Counted from the first letter of the stretch, positions 15,937 through 26,290 are shown. The stretch is DNA of 64,000 nt from an uncultured Bacilli bacterium (GCA_934098525.1 CAKONZ010000005.1:1-64000), one strand, 5' to 3'. Translations and numbers: made by a program. Notes: a model not told the origin generated them from the letters alone.

Positions 15937-18480
15937 TTATTCTAATGATGCTAATAAATTTGCTAATTGTTCTTTTTCCTCTTTTAGTTTGATTCTATCC
16001 ATTTCAACTATATTTTGAGGTGCCTTATTTATATAATTTTCATTCTTAAGAAGATTTTCCCTTTTTGAAATTGATTGTTTTAATCTTTCAACTTCTTTTT
16101 CTATTATATCTTTATTCTGTTTTTTTCCTTTCTCATAATATGTTATTTCTATGTTGTTTGATTTATAGTTATACATTTCACATTCTTTTAAGTCTTCTTT
16201 TATTATTTTTCCATCATTTATTTTTAATGCTGTTTTATAAGTATTATATAGTTTTTTATTACTATTTATTTTTATGAATGCTTCTTTTGTTATACTATTA
16301 TTTGCTTTTAAATTTCTAATAGAAGTTATATCTATTATTGCTTTATCTATTAAATCTTCAGATTCTTTATATATTTCTTCCTTGTTATATTCTTCATATG
16401 TTTCTTCCATAATACTTTCATGATCTTTAATATTTATATTTTGATATATTTCTTCTGTTACATATGGCATAAAAGGATGTAGCATTTTTAATATTGCTAA
16501 TAATACTTTATATAAAACTGATTTTGTTGTCTTGTTATTTAATGAGGATTTTGATAACTCTATATAGTTGTCACAGAAATCTTCCCAAATAAATTTATAT
16601 AATGTATTTCCGGCATTATGAAACTCATATTTTTCCATGTTTTTTGTTACTTCTTTTATGGTTTTATTTAACTTTGTTAGCATCCATTCATCTTCTATAG
16701 AAAGGTTGTCTAATGAATAATCTTCCTTTTTAAAATTTTCTAAATTTGTAATTACAAATCTTGATGCATTCCATAATTTATTTATAAAATTCCAAGTTGA
16801 TGCGACTTTTTCTTCATCATATCTTAAATCTTGTCCTGGAGCTGAGTTGGTTGTTATAAAATATCTTAATGAATCTGCTCCATAAGATTCTATCACTTCC
16901 ATTGGATCAACACCATTTCCTAATGATTTTGACATTTTTCTTCCTTCTTTGTCGCGTATAAGTCCATGCATTAAGCATTCTTTAAATGGTCTTTCTTTCA
17001 TGAATTCTAGTCCTTGGAATACCATTCTTGCAACCCAGAAGAAAATTATGTCATAGCCTGTTACTAGAATATCATTAGGATAATATCTTTCTAGAAGGTC
17101 TGTTTTTTCTGGCCATCCTAATGTTGCAAATGGCCATAATGCTGATGAAAACCATGTATCAAGAACGTCTTGATCTTGTACCCAGCCTTCTTCTTTAGGT
17201 GCTGATTCTCCTACGTATATTTTATCATCTTTATACCAGGCAGGAATCCTATGACCCCACCATAATTGACGAGATATACACCAGTCATGACAGTCTTCCA
17301 TCCAGTTATTAAATATTTTTTCGAATCTTTCAGGAACAAAATTTACTTTTGATTCTTTGTTTTTTTGATTTTCTAATACTTGTTTTGATAAAGTGCTCAT
17401 ATCAACAAACCATTGTTTTGATAGATATGGCTCTACCATTACTCCTGTTCTTTCTGAATGACCTACACTGTGTGTTATTTTGTTTATTTTTATTAATAAA
17501 TCTTTATTTTTTAAATCTTCGATAAGCTTTTTTCTACATTCAAAACGATCTAATTTATTATATATACCAGCATTTTCATTCATTGTACCATCGGGATTTA
17601 ATACAACTATTCTTTCTAAATTATGTCTATTTCCTACTTCAAAATCATTAGGATCGTGAGCTGGTGTTATTTTTACTATACCTGTTCCAAATTCTGGATC
17701 AGCATGTTCATCCGCTATTATAGGAATTTTCCTATTTACTATTGGTAAAATAACATTTTTTCCTATTAAATGTTTATATCTTTCATCTTTTGGATTTACC
17801 GCTACAGCTGTGTCTCCAAACAATGTTTCAGGTCTTGTTGTTGCTACTTCTAAATATTCTTCACTATCTTCAATAAAATATTTAATATGGTAAAATGCTC
17901 CTTCTATATCTTTATATATAACTTCTTCATTACTTAATGCTGTTTTTGCTTCTGGATCCCAGTTGATTATTTTTTCTCCTCTATAGATGTATCCTTTTTC
18001 ATATAATGTTTTAAAAACATGTACAACTGCTTTTTCCATTCCATCGTCAAGGGTAAATCTCTCTTTTGAATAATCTAGTGATAATCCCAATTTTGCCCAT
18101 TGTTGTCTTATATTTTGAGCATATTCTTCCTTCCAAGCCCATGCATGCGATAAAAAGCCTTCTCTTCCTAATTCGTATTTGTTTATTCCTTGACTTTTTA
18201 ATCTTTCTACTACTTTTGCTTCAGTCGCAATAGCTGCATGATCCATGCCTGGCAACCAAAGAACATCATATCCTTTTAATTTTTTGTATCTAATTATAAT
18301 ATCCTGCAAAGTTGTATCCCAAGCGTGACCTAAATGTAATTTGCCTGTTACATTAGGAGGGGGTAAAACTATACAAAATGGTTTTTTATTCCTATCTCCT
18401 GACTTGAATAAATCTTTTTTTAGCCAAAATTCATATTTGTTTTTTTCTACTTCTTGATGATTATACTTCTTATCTAACAT
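15937..18480 (-). CDS. valS: valyl-tRNA synthetase
   Basis: The 847-residue class I synthetase charges tRNA-Val. The HIGH equivalent is in PPPNVTGKLHLGHAWD (about residues 40-55) and the KMSKS loop is in EGRKMSKSLGNG (about 520). The CP1 editing domain carries TTRPETLFGDTAVAVNP. A C-terminal coiled coil (about 785-845, Lys/Glu-rich helices) clamps the tRNA. It is controlled by the T-box leader directly upstream. AAGGAGG precedes the ATG. Length is normal for Bacilli. Confidence 0.98.
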   Translation of the reverse strand: MLDKKYNHQEVEKNKYEFWLKKDLFKSGDRNKKPFCIVLPPPNVTGKLHLGHAWDTTLQDIIIRYKKLKGYDVLWLPGMDHAAIATEAKVVERLKSQGINKYELGREGFLSHAWAWKEEYAQNIRQQWAKLGLSLDYSKERFTLDDGMEKAVVHVFKTLYEKGYIYRGEKIINWDPEAKTALSNEEVIYKDIEGAFYHIKYFIEDSEEYLEVATTRPETLFGDTAVAVNPKDERYKHLIGKNVILPIVNRKIPIIADEHADPEFGTGIVKITPAHDPNDFEVGNRHNLERIVVLNPDGTMNENAGIYNKLDRFECRKKLIEDLKNKDLLIKINKITHSVGHSERTGVMVEPYLSKQWFVDMSTLSKQVLENQKNKESKVNFVPERFEKIFNNWMEDCHDWCISRQLWWGHRIPAWYKDDKIYVGESAPKEEGWVQDQDVLDTWFSSALWPFATLGWPEKTDLLERYYPNDILVTGYDIIFFWVARMVFQGLEFMKERPFKECLMHGLIRDKEGRKMSKSLGNGVDPMEVIESYGADSLRYFITTNSAPGQDLRYDEEKVASTWNFINKLWNASRFVITNLENFKKEDYSLDNLSIEDEWMLTKLNKTIKEVTKNMEKYEFHNAGNTLYKFIWEDFCDNYIELSKSSLNNKTTKSVLYKVLLAILKMLHPFMPYVTEEIYQNINIKDHESIMEETYEEYNKEEIYKESEDLIDKAIIDITSIRNLKANNSITKEAFIKINSNKKLYNTYKTALKINDGKIIKEDLKECEMYNYKSNNIEITYYEKGKKQNKDIIEKEVERLKQSISKRENLLKNENYINKAPQNIVEMDRIKLKEEKEQLANLLASLE

Positions 18481-18500
18481 TTCTATTCCTCCTTATAATA

Positions 18501-18710
18501 AAAAACAACTCATCCAAAGGACGAATTGTTCGTGGTACCACCTTATTTTATAGTATAAATACTATCTTGAATATTTAACGCATATATACGGATTATCCTA
18601 CTTGATTCAAATAATCAGTTCCAAAGCTACCTTCAATTATTTTTAATATTAGTTTGCACCAAACACTAACTCTCTACAATTATTAATAATTTACTCCTCT
18701 TTTTCGTTAC
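18501..18710 (-). promoter_or_regulatory. T-box riboswitch of valS (valine-specific)
   Basis: Read on the minus strand, this leader has the T-box core AAGGTGGTACCACG (18544-18531) followed by an ACAATTCGTCC/GGATGAGTTGT terminator hairpin with a T run (18530-18501). Stem I carries the conserved AGAGAG segment. At the specifier position, after TGAAG and before GCTTTGGAAC, stands GTA, a valine codon (18630-18628). Uncharged tRNA-Val is expected to stabilise the antiterminator and switch on valS. Confidence 0.93.
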
Positions 18711-18712
18711 TT

Positions 18713-18817
18713 TTAAAATGCTTGTATTTCTGCTACTGCTACAAATGCTAATATCATTATTAACATCAAAAGAACTAAAAACAGTAACAATCCCCAACCT
18801 TTTTCATTTAGTTTCAT
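18713..18817 (-). CDS. 34-residue single-span membrane peptide
   Basis: A short gene with an ideal AAGGAGG 8 nt before ATG 18817, one nucleotide after the trxB stop. The product begins MKLNEKGWG, continues as about 20 hydrophobic residues (LLLFLVLLMLIMILAFVAVA) and ends EIQAF. The KG-W start before a long hydrophobic helix resembles type IV prepilin-like leaders (KG followed by a hydrophobic helix and a Glu), but the body is far too short for a pilin. It is probably co-transcribed with lgt-trxB and ends just before the valS T-box. Function unknown. Confidence 0.75.
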   Translation of the reverse strand: MKLNEKGWGLLLFLVLLMLIMILAFVAVAEIQAF

Positions 18818-18818
18818 G

Positions 18819-19739
18819 CTACTCCTCCTTAATTTCTAGATCTTTTATACATGAAACAGCGGCTTTTGCGCCATCTGATGAAGCTGTTATTATTTGATAT
18901 AAGTCTTTTTTTATTATATCTCCAGCGGCATATATACCTTTTATTTTGGTTCTGCCGTTTTCATCAACAATAATATAACCTTTTTCATCTAAAATATCAA
19001 GGTTTTTTATAAATTTTGTTGCAGGTTCATATCCTATGAATATAAAACATGCTTTTATTTTTAAGTTTTCTATTTTGTTGTTTTTATTTATATCTATTGA
19101 TTCTAATATATCATTTTCTCCATTAAATTTTACTACTTGTGAGTTATATATTACTTCAATATTGTCTGATTCTAGTATTTGTTTTTTTAATATTTCATCG
19201 CCTTTTAGGTTTTCACTTCTATTTATTATATATACTTTTTTACATATTTTTGATAAATATAGTGATTCTTCTAAAGCACTATTGCCTCCTCCAACAATTG
19301 CAACTTCTTCGTTTTTATATAAAGCACCATCGCAAAGGGAACAAAAGCTTATTCCTTTTCCTTCTAATGATCTTTCGTTAGTTTTTTCTAATTTTTTAGG
19401 AGTTCTTCCTATTGCTAGTATTACAGCTTTTGTTTTTATTTCATTGTTTGGTGTTTTTACTAGTTTGTATTCTTTCATATCAGTTATTTCAATAACTTCT
19501 TCAAATATTTGTTTTATTTTTGAGTTATTTAATTGTTCATACAATTTGTATGCTAAATCTGGTCCTGTTATTTTAGTGAAACCTGGATAGTTTTCTACTA
19601 TTGAAGTTTTATTAACTAGACCTCCTGGAGCAGATTTTTCTATTATACAACAATTTAAATTTGATCTTTGTAAATATATTGCTGCAGTTATTCCAGCTGG
19701 ACCTGCTCCTATTATTGTTACATCATAATCAGTTTTCAT
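18819..19739 (-). CDS. trxB: thioredoxin reductase family flavoprotein
   Basis: A 306-residue FAD/NADPH disulfide reductase. The FAD-binding GAGPAGITAAIYLQRSN is at the N-terminus. The redox pair is in SFCSLCDGALY (CxxC, about residues 135-138). The NADPH-binding VGGGNSALEESLYLS and the C-terminal IYAAGDI follow. It would keep thioredoxin reduced in the cytoplasm. It overlaps lgt by 11 nt, as lgt-trxB pairs often do in Firmicutes, and its last codons hold the ribosome site for the 34-residue peptide gene. Confidence 0.95.
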   Translation of the reverse strand: MKTDYDVTIIGAGPAGITAAIYLQRSNLNCCIIEKSAPGGLVNKTSIVENYPGFTKITGPDLAYKLYEQLNNSKIKQIFEEVIEITDMKEYKLVKTPNNEIKTKAVILAIGRTPKKLEKTNERSLEGKGISFCSLCDGALYKNEEVAIVGGGNSALEESLYLSKICKKVYIINRSENLKGDEILKKQILESDNIEVIYNSQVVKFNGENDILESIDINKNNKIENLKIKACFIFIGYEPATKFIKNLDILDEKGYIIVDENGRTKIKGIYAAGDIIKKDLYQIITASSDGAKAAVSCIKDLEIKEE

Positions 19740-20535
19740 AATTATTAATCCTCTCTTTATTTATGTTAACTCTTGTTTTTGGTTTTTTTCTTATAGAAAG
19801 ATATATTCCTGTTAGTAATAATATTACTGATATTAATTGAGCTATTTTTAGTTTGCCTAACATTAGACTATCAGTCCTAAATTGCTCTATTATAAATCTA
19901 CCTATTGAATACCAAATCATATATATACCTGTTAATTGACCAGGTTTTAAATCTTTTTTCTTTTTTATGGTTAACATAAGTATAAATCCTATAAAATTCC
20001 ATACTCCTTCATATAGGAAAGTAGGATGATAATATTTTCCGTTTATATTCATACCTTTTATTATAAATGCTGGTATATGAAGATTTTTTAGGGTTTGTAA
20101 GGTAGTAATAGGACCATGAGCTTCTTGATTAAAAAAGTTTCCCCATCTTCCTATTACTTGCGCTATTATGAGTCCTAATGCGGTCATATCAAATATTTTT
20201 AGATAATTAATTTTATTTTTCTTTGAGTAGTATATTAAAAATATTCCTCCTGCAATTATACCGCCATGAATGGCTAGACCACCATTCCATATTTCTATTA
20301 TTTCTATAGGATTTTTTAAGTAGTATTTCAAATTGAATAGTACGTAGTATATTCTTGCTCCAAGTATTGAAAATATTATTGTATAAAAGATATAATTTAT
20401 GATTGTATCTTCTTTTATTTTTGCTTTTTTTGCTTGACTATAAAAGATTAATCCTCCAGTTAGCATTGCAAAAAACATGGTTATTGAATACCAATATATT
20501 TTAACTATTCCTAAGTCTATTGCAATTTGATTCAT
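19729..20535 (-). CDS. lgt: prolipoprotein diacylglyceryl transferase
   Basis: The 268-residue integral membrane enzyme moves diacylglycerol from phosphatidylglycerol to the lipobox Cys of prolipoproteins. The family motif GRWGNFFNQEAHG and the GGLAIHGGIIAGGI segment with the catalytic His are present, along with about seven transmembrane helices. It would modify the lipoprotein at 2957-3997, among others. AGGAGG precedes the ATG. It is 9 nt downstream of uvrA. Confidence 0.97.
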   Translation of the reverse strand: MNQIAIDLGIVKIYWYSITMFFAMLTGGLIFYSQAKKAKIKEDTIINYIFYTIIFSILGARIYYVLFNLKYYLKNPIEIIEIWNGGLAIHGGIIAGGIFLIYYSKKNKINYLKIFDMTALGLIIAQVIGRWGNFFNQEAHGPITTLQTLKNLHIPAFIIKGMNINGKYYHPTFLYEGVWNFIGFILMLTIKKKKDLKPGQLTGIYMIWYSIGRFIIEQFRTDSLMLGKLKIAQLISVILLLTGIYLSIRKKPKTRVNINKERINNYEN

Positions 20536-20544
20536 AAAAACCTC

Positions 20545-23352
20545 CTATAAATAGTGTTTTAAGTATTGACCTGTGTATGATTCTTTTACTTTAGCTACTT
20601 CTTCTGGTGTTCCTTTTGCTATAATTGTTCCACCTTTTTCTCCACCATCTGGTCCTAGATCTATTATGTAGTCTGCTACTTTGATCATATCAAGATTATG
20701 TTCTATTACTATTACACTATCTTTATTATCTACTATTTTTTTAATTATATCAAGTAACTTTTTGATATCTTCTGAGTGTAGACCAGTAGTAGGTTCATCC
20801 ATTATAAAGACTGTTTTGCCTGTTGGTTTTTTTTGTAGCTCTTTTGCAAGTTTTACTCGTGATGCTTCGCCACCGGATAAGGTTGGGGCTGGTTGTCCTA
20901 ATTTTATGTATCCTAAGCCTACTTCTTCTATTACTTTTAATTTGTTTTTGATTTTAGGAATACTATCGAAGAATTCTAATGCTTCTGATACTCTTAGATC
21001 TAATACTTCTGTTATATTCTTTTCTTTAAATTTTATTTTTAAACTTTCACTATTATACCTAGCACCATGACAAACTTCACATGGTACATATACGTCAGGT
21101 AAGAAATGCATTTCGATTCTTTTTACACCATCACCATGACAAGCTTCGCATCTACCACCTTTTACATTAAATGAAAATCTACTTTTATCATAACCAAGGG
21201 CTTTAGCTTCTTTTGTTGTTGCGAATAGTTCTCTGATGTCATCAAATACTCCTGTATATGTTGCAGGATTACTTCTTGGTGTTCTACCAATTGGATCTTG
21301 TGATATAAATACTACTTTATCTACTTCTTCTAGTCCTTTTATTTCTTTACATTTTCCTGGTTTTACTTTTGATTTATATATTTTTTGCATTAAACTTTTG
21401 TATAAAATTTCATTTATTAATGTTGATTTTCCACTTCCTGATACTCCTGTTATACATGTAAATGTAGATAATGGTATCTTTACAGTTATATTCTTTAAGT
21501 TGTTTTCCTTTGCTCCTATTATCTGGATGAATTTTTTATTTCCTTTTCTTCTTTCTTTTGGTACTTCAATACAATTTTTGCCACTTAAATATCTTCCGGT
21601 AACACTATTATCGTCATTTGCTACTTCTTCTGGTGTTCCTTTTGACACTATATAGCCACCTTTTTCACCTGCGACTGGACCAATGTCTACTAAATAGTCG
21701 GCTTTTTTCATGGTATCTATATCATGTTCTACTACTATTAGAGTGTTTCCTAAATCTCTCATTTTTAACATTGAGTCAATTAGTTTGTCATTATCTTTTT
21801 GGTGTAGTCCTATACTTGGTTCATCTAATACATATAGTATACCTGTTAGACCTGTTCCTATTTGTGTTGCTAGTCTTATTCTTTGAGATTCTCCACCTGA
21901 TAGGGTTGAGGCAGTTCTATTTAAAGTAAGGTAGTCAAGTCCTACATTGTTTAAGAATTCTAGTCTTGATTTTAGTTCTTTTATTAGTTGTTCAGATATT
22001 TTTTCTTGTTCTTTTGTTAATTTTAGATCTTTTATAAAATCTATTAATTTTATAACACTCATACAAGATACTTCGTATATATTTTTGCCCCCTACTAAAA
22101 CTGATAATACATCTTTGGTTAATCTTGCTCCATGACAAGTTGGACATTCTAATTCAATCATGTATCCTTCGATCCAATCTCTTATCCATTGACTATTTGT
22201 TTCTAGGTATCTTCTTTCAAGATTATTTATTATTCCTTCATATGTACCTAAACTATTAGTGATATTACCACTTTTACTTCTATAGTTAAATTTTATTATT
22301 TCGTTACTTCCGTATAAAATTATATCTAGTTCTTGTTTGGTTAGATCCTTTATTGGTTTTGATAAGTCTATATTGTAGTAGTTACAACAACATTCTAATC
22401 TTTTGTAATACATATTATCATTATCATCACTTAGTGTTTTTATACCACCATCTTTTATTGATATATTTTTATCTGGCATAATTAGATCTTGATCTATTAC
22501 TTGTTTTACTCCTAAGCCTTTACAATCTGGACAAGCACCATATGGGGCATTAAAACTAAATATTCTTGGTTCAAGTTCTTTTAGTGAAAAGTCACAATAT
22601 GGACAAGCAAAGTTTTCTGATAATAAAATTTTGTCTTTTCCTACTACATCAATTAGTACTTTTCCATCTGCTAGTTTTGTAGCTGTTTCTAATGCTTCAT
22701 ATAATCTTGATTTTATTCCTTCTTTTATGATTAATCTATCTATTACTACTTCAATATTGTGTTTTTTATTTTTTTCTAGTTCTATTTCTTCTGATAAATC
22801 GTATTGTTTACCATCTATTATAATTCTTACATAACCTTCTTTTTTTAGATCTTCAAGTAGATCTTTGAATGTTCCTTTTTTGCCTTCTATTACTGGAGAT
22901 AAAACTATTATTTTAGTATTTTCTTCATAGTTTAATATTTTATTTGTCATTTCTTCTATACTTTGACTTTTTATAGGTATTTTATGAATAGGACAATGTG
23001 GTACTCCTATTCTTGCAAATAAAACTGTTAAATATTCATATATTTCAGTAACTGTTCCTACTGTTGATCTCGGATTATTATTGGTAGTTTTTTGATCAAT
23101 GGATATAGTAGGAGATAAACCTTCTATAGAGTCTACTAATGGCTTTTTAATGCCACCAAAAAATTGTTTTGCATATGTTGATTGGCTCTCTAGGAATCTT
23201 CTTTCACCTTCTGCACATATTGTATCAAAAGCAAGAGATGATTTTCCACTTCCTGATACTCCTGTCATTACTATTAGTTTGTTTTTTGGCAGTTCTAAAG
23301 AAATGTTCTTTAGGTTGTTTTCTCTTGCACCTTTAATTATAATTTTATCCAT
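20545..23352 (-). CDS. uvrA: excinuclease ABC subunit A
   Basis: The 935-residue damage-recognition ATPase of nucleotide excision repair. Two ABC modules are present, with P-loops GVSGSGKSSLAFDT and GVSGSGKSTLINE and signatures TLSGGESQRIRLA and TLSGGEASRVKLA. Zinc-binding cysteines are in CPYCDFSLKE...CPDCKG and in CEACHGDG...CEVCHGAR. I chose ATG 23352 with AAAGGTG upstream; an in-frame GTG at 23361 overlaps that site. UvrB is encoded nearby at 24214-26148, with a DUF1287 gene and a terminator in between. Confidence 0.98.
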   Translation of the reverse strand: MDKIIIKGARENNLKNISLELPKNKLIVMTGVSGSGKSSLAFDTICAEGERRFLESQSTYAKQFFGGIKKPLVDSIEGLSPTISIDQKTTNNNPRSTVGTVTEIYEYLTVLFARIGVPHCPIHKIPIKSQSIEEMTNKILNYEENTKIIVLSPVIEGKKGTFKDLLEDLKKEGYVRIIIDGKQYDLSEEIELEKNKKHNIEVVIDRLIIKEGIKSRLYEALETATKLADGKVLIDVVGKDKILLSENFACPYCDFSLKELEPRIFSFNAPYGACPDCKGLGVKQVIDQDLIMPDKNISIKDGGIKTLSDDNDNMYYKRLECCCNYYNIDLSKPIKDLTKQELDIILYGSNEIIKFNYRSKSGNITNSLGTYEGIINNLERRYLETNSQWIRDWIEGYMIELECPTCHGARLTKDVLSVLVGGKNIYEVSCMSVIKLIDFIKDLKLTKEQEKISEQLIKELKSRLEFLNNVGLDYLTLNRTASTLSGGESQRIRLATQIGTGLTGILYVLDEPSIGLHQKDNDKLIDSMLKMRDLGNTLIVVEHDIDTMKKADYLVDIGPVAGEKGGYIVSKGTPEEVANDDNSVTGRYLSGKNCIEVPKERRKGNKKFIQIIGAKENNLKNITVKIPLSTFTCITGVSGSGKSTLINEILYKSLMQKIYKSKVKPGKCKEIKGLEEVDKVVFISQDPIGRTPRSNPATYTGVFDDIRELFATTKEAKALGYDKSRFSFNVKGGRCEACHGDGVKRIEMHFLPDVYVPCEVCHGARYNSESLKIKFKEKNITEVLDLRVSEALEFFDSIPKIKNKLKVIEEVGLGYIKLGQPAPTLSGGEASRVKLAKELQKKPTGKTVFIMDEPTTGLHSEDIKKLLDIIKKIVDNKDSVIVIEHNLDMIKVADYIIDLGPDGGEKGGTIIAKGTPEEVAKVKESYTGQYLKHYL

Positions 23353-23398
23353 ATAAATCACCTTTTCATATTATAACATATTTTTGTATTTTTACTTA

Positions 23399-23426
23399 TA
23401 AAAAAGAAAACTATTTTTAGTTTTCT
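23399..23426 (-). terminator. intrinsic terminator after the DUF1287 gene
   Basis: On the minus strand AGAAAACTA and TAGTTTTCT form a 9-bp stem followed by TTTTTTAT. It overlaps the 3' end of the DUF1287 gene and splits uvrB-DUF1287 from uvrA-lgt-trxB. Confidence 0.85.
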
Positions 23427-24205
23427 TGGGTTTTACTTTTTGACATTTTTGTTAATAAGTCTTTTATTTTATCATTGTACTCAAAACGATAGTGTGAAGT
23501 TATATACATATCTGTTGTTTCTAATACATCTTCTTCTTTTTCAGTTTGTTCTTCATCTGAGTTTTGAATTAAATATGGGATACCTTTAACACTTACTTTA
23601 TCTGATATCATTGCAATATGTTCTCCATAGTTAAATACTACTATGTCTCCTGGTTGAAATTCTTTTAGATTAGTATAGTCATAGTCTAGGTCTTCTAAGT
23701 ATCTTGAGAAAAATTTATCTTGGTTTCCTACTCTTCTAAAGTCTATATTATTATCTATTATTGAAATATTATATGTTCCATCTTTATATGTTTCTTTTAT
23801 GTCATATGACATCATATCTTTTAAATTATATCCAGCTTCTTTTAAGGCCTTCCATATTACGTCTGTACAAACACCTTCACCATCAGGTGGATATCCTCCG
23901 GCATAGTATTTACTAATGTATTTAGGATTTTCTTCTGCTACCTTTTTTTCACCTATTAGGATATCTGTATAGTCATCTATTCCATTTAGATTGTGATCAA
24001 ATTCACTTTCTAATCTTACATATCCAAAATCTGTTAGTCTATAATAGCCATTTTCATATGTTTCTAATGGTTTTAGTGTTCGGTTAGATAGAATTTCATA
24101 TTCTGCTATTTCACATATGATTACTACTAATATGATAATTATTATTACTAAAAGGGATTTTTTTAATAGTTTTTTTACCCCTTTTTTTAACTTTCTTTTT
24201 TTCAT
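23417..24205 (-). CDS. DUF1287 family membrane-anchored protein, NlpC/P60-like fold
   Basis: A 262-residue protein with a basic N-terminus and one transmembrane segment (about 17-40), so the main domain is outside the cell. The DUF1287 blocks are present: YPPDGEGVCTDVIWKALKEAGY with the likely catalytic Cys, FRRVGNQDKFFSRY, and FQPGDIVVFNYGEHIAMISD with the His. The family resembles cysteine amidases that act on peptidoglycan, but its activity has not been settled as far as I know. It starts 8 nt after uvrB, though a functional link to repair is not obvious. Confidence 0.8.
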   Translation of the reverse strand: MKKRKLKKGVKKLLKKSLLVIIIIILVVIICEIAEYEILSNRTLKPLETYENGYYRLTDFGYVRLESEFDHNLNGIDDYTDILIGEKKVAEENPKYISKYYAGGYPPDGEGVCTDVIWKALKEAGYNLKDMMSYDIKETYKDGTYNISIIDNNIDFRRVGNQDKFFSRYLEDLDYDYTNLKEFQPGDIVVFNYGEHIAMISDKVSVKGIPYLIQNSDEEQTEKEEDVLETTDMYITSHYRFEYNDKIKDLLTKMSKSKTQEN

Positions 24206-24213
24206 ATTGCTCC

Positions 24214-26148
24214 TTATTTACTTTTTAATTCAAATAGTATATCTCTTAATTCCATTGCTCTTTCAAAATCTAGATTTTTAGCAGCTTCGTGCATTTCTTC
24301 TTCTAGTTTATCTATATTTATTGTATCATTTATTTCTTTTGGAGCCAATACTTCTTCTTCAACATTTGATATTAAGTCTCTTATTTCTTTATTTATTGTT
24401 TTTGGAATAATGTTATGTTCTTTATTATATTTTTCTTGAATTTTTCTTCTTTCATTTGTTTCTTCTATTGCTGCTTTCATACTGTCTGTATATTTGTCAG
24501 CATACATTATTACGTGACCATGATCGTTTCTTGCACATCGTCCTATTATTTGGATTAGACTTCTAGTACTTCTTAAGAATCCTTCTTTATCAGCATCTAA
24601 TATCGCTATTAGTGATACTTCTGGTATATCTAATCCTTCTCTTAAAAGATTTATTCCTACTATACAGTCATATGTTCCTAAACGTAGTTCTCTAATTATT
24701 TTCATTCTTTCTAATGTTTTTATTTCAGAGTGAAGATACGCTACTTTTATATCTAGTTGTTTTAGATAGTTTGTAAGTTCTTCTGACATACGAATAGTTA
24801 GGGTTGTTATTAACACTCTTTCATTTTTTTCAATTCTTTTTCTTATTTCTCCTATTAAGTCATCTATTTGTCCATTTACTTTTCTTACTTCTACTGTAGG
24901 ATCTAATAGTCCAGTTGGTCTTATTATTTGTGGTACTATATTTTTTGATATTTCAATTTCATAGTCTCCAGGTGTTGCTGATACATATATAGCTTGATCT
25001 ATTTTAGCTTTAAATTCATCGAATTTTAAAGGTCTGTTATCTAAGGCACTTGGTAATCTGAAACCGTAATCTACTAATGTTTGTTTACGAGCTCTATCTC
25101 CATTATACATACCTCTTACTTGTGGTAGGGTTATGTGAGATTCATCTACAAATAATAGATAGTCTCCTTGAAAAAAGTCCATTAAAGTTGTAGGAGTTTC
25201 TCCTTCTTCTCTTAATCCTAAGTGTCTTGAATAGTTTTCTATACCACTGCAAAATCCTGTTTCTTTTAGCATTTCTAAGTCATATTTTGTTCTTTGTTCA
25301 ATTCTTTCTGCTTCCAAAGGTTTATTATTTTCTTTGTAATATTTTACTCTTTCTTCTAATTCCTGTTCAATTCTTACTATGGCTTTTTTTAGTTTATCTT
25401 CGCTTGTTACAAAGTGACTAGCGGGAAATAGTGATATGGTTTTTTTGTTTTTTAGGATTGTTCCAGTTATTACGTCAAATTCAGATATACGATCTATTTC
25501 ATCTCCAAATAATTCTATTCTTATACCTTTAGCGTGTTCATAACTTGGAATTATGTCTATTATGTCTCCATGAGATCTAAAAGTTCCTCTTTTAAAATCT
25601 ATATCATTTCTTTCATATAACATATCAACTAGTTTTTTTAGTATTTCTTCCTTTGTTTTTATGTCTCCTACTGTTACTGTAAGCATGTTTTTTTGATATT
25701 CTTCTACTTCTCCAATACCATATATACATGATACTGACGATATTACTATGACATCTTTTCTTGATAGTAAAGCACTAGTAGCTGAATGTCTTAATTCATC
25801 TATTTCATCATTTATTGATGAATCTTTTTCTATAAAAGTGTCTGTTTGAGGCACATATGCTTCTGGTTGATAATAATCATAATATGATACAAAGTATTCA
25901 ACTCTATTATCAGGGAAAAATTCTTTGAATTCTGAGTATAGTTGCCCTGCTAGGGTTTTATTATGAGCAAGTATTAGTGTTGGTTTATTTACTTCTTTTA
26001 TTATATTAGCCATTGTAAATGTTTTTCCTGATCCGGTAACACCTTTTAATACTTGATTTTTTTCTCCGTTTTTAATTCCTTCGACTAGTTTTTTTATAGC
26101 CTGTGGTTGATCTCCTGTTGGTTTGAATTTTGATACTAGATTAAACAT
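24214..26148 (-). CDS. uvrB: excinuclease ABC subunit B
   Basis: The 644-residue helicase-like subunit that verifies damage and loads UvrC. Motif I GVTGSGKTFTMANI, the beta-hairpin YYDYYQPEAYVP that inserts between strands, DESH of motif II, and the GRCARN motif VI are intact. The C-terminal UVR motif (LEEEMHEAAKNLDFERAMEL, about 608-640) binds UvrA or UvrC. AGGAGGC precedes the ATG. It is divergent from the HA-repeat/nuclease gene across 142 bp. Confidence 0.98.
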   Translation of the reverse strand: MFNLVSKFKPTGDQPQAIKKLVEGIKNGEKNQVLKGVTGSGKTFTMANIIKEVNKPTLILAHNKTLAGQLYSEFKEFFPDNRVEYFVSYYDYYQPEAYVPQTDTFIEKDSSINDEIDELRHSATSALLSRKDVIVISSVSCIYGIGEVEEYQKNMLTVTVGDIKTKEEILKKLVDMLYERNDIDFKRGTFRSHGDIIDIIPSYEHAKGIRIELFGDEIDRISEFDVITGTILKNKKTISLFPASHFVTSEDKLKKAIVRIEQELEERVKYYKENNKPLEAERIEQRTKYDLEMLKETGFCSGIENYSRHLGLREEGETPTTLMDFFQGDYLLFVDESHITLPQVRGMYNGDRARKQTLVDYGFRLPSALDNRPLKFDEFKAKIDQAIYVSATPGDYEIEISKNIVPQIIRPTGLLDPTVEVRKVNGQIDDLIGEIRKRIEKNERVLITTLTIRMSEELTNYLKQLDIKVAYLHSEIKTLERMKIIRELRLGTYDCIVGINLLREGLDIPEVSLIAILDADKEGFLRSTRSLIQIIGRCARNDHGHVIMYADKYTDSMKAAIEETNERRKIQEKYNKEHNIIPKTINKEIRDLISNVEEEVLAPKEINDTINIDKLEEEMHEAAKNLDFERAMELRDILFELKSK

Positions 26149-26290
26149 AATTGCCTCCTTTTGTACCTATATTATATCATTTGTATTTTTTAAATAAAAT
26201 ATTTATATTTTAAAAGATTAATATAGATTTTTAGTTTGTTTTAATGTATTCTATTATAAATGTAATTTAGGGGTGGTTTTTATTAAAGTG

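Noticed and set aside
26149..26290. Start at GTG 26273 for the HA-repeat/nuclease protein
   Set aside because: That GTG is inside the AGGGGTGG ribosome site; ATG 26291 (or GTG 26288) is spaced better and the first repeat begins right after it.
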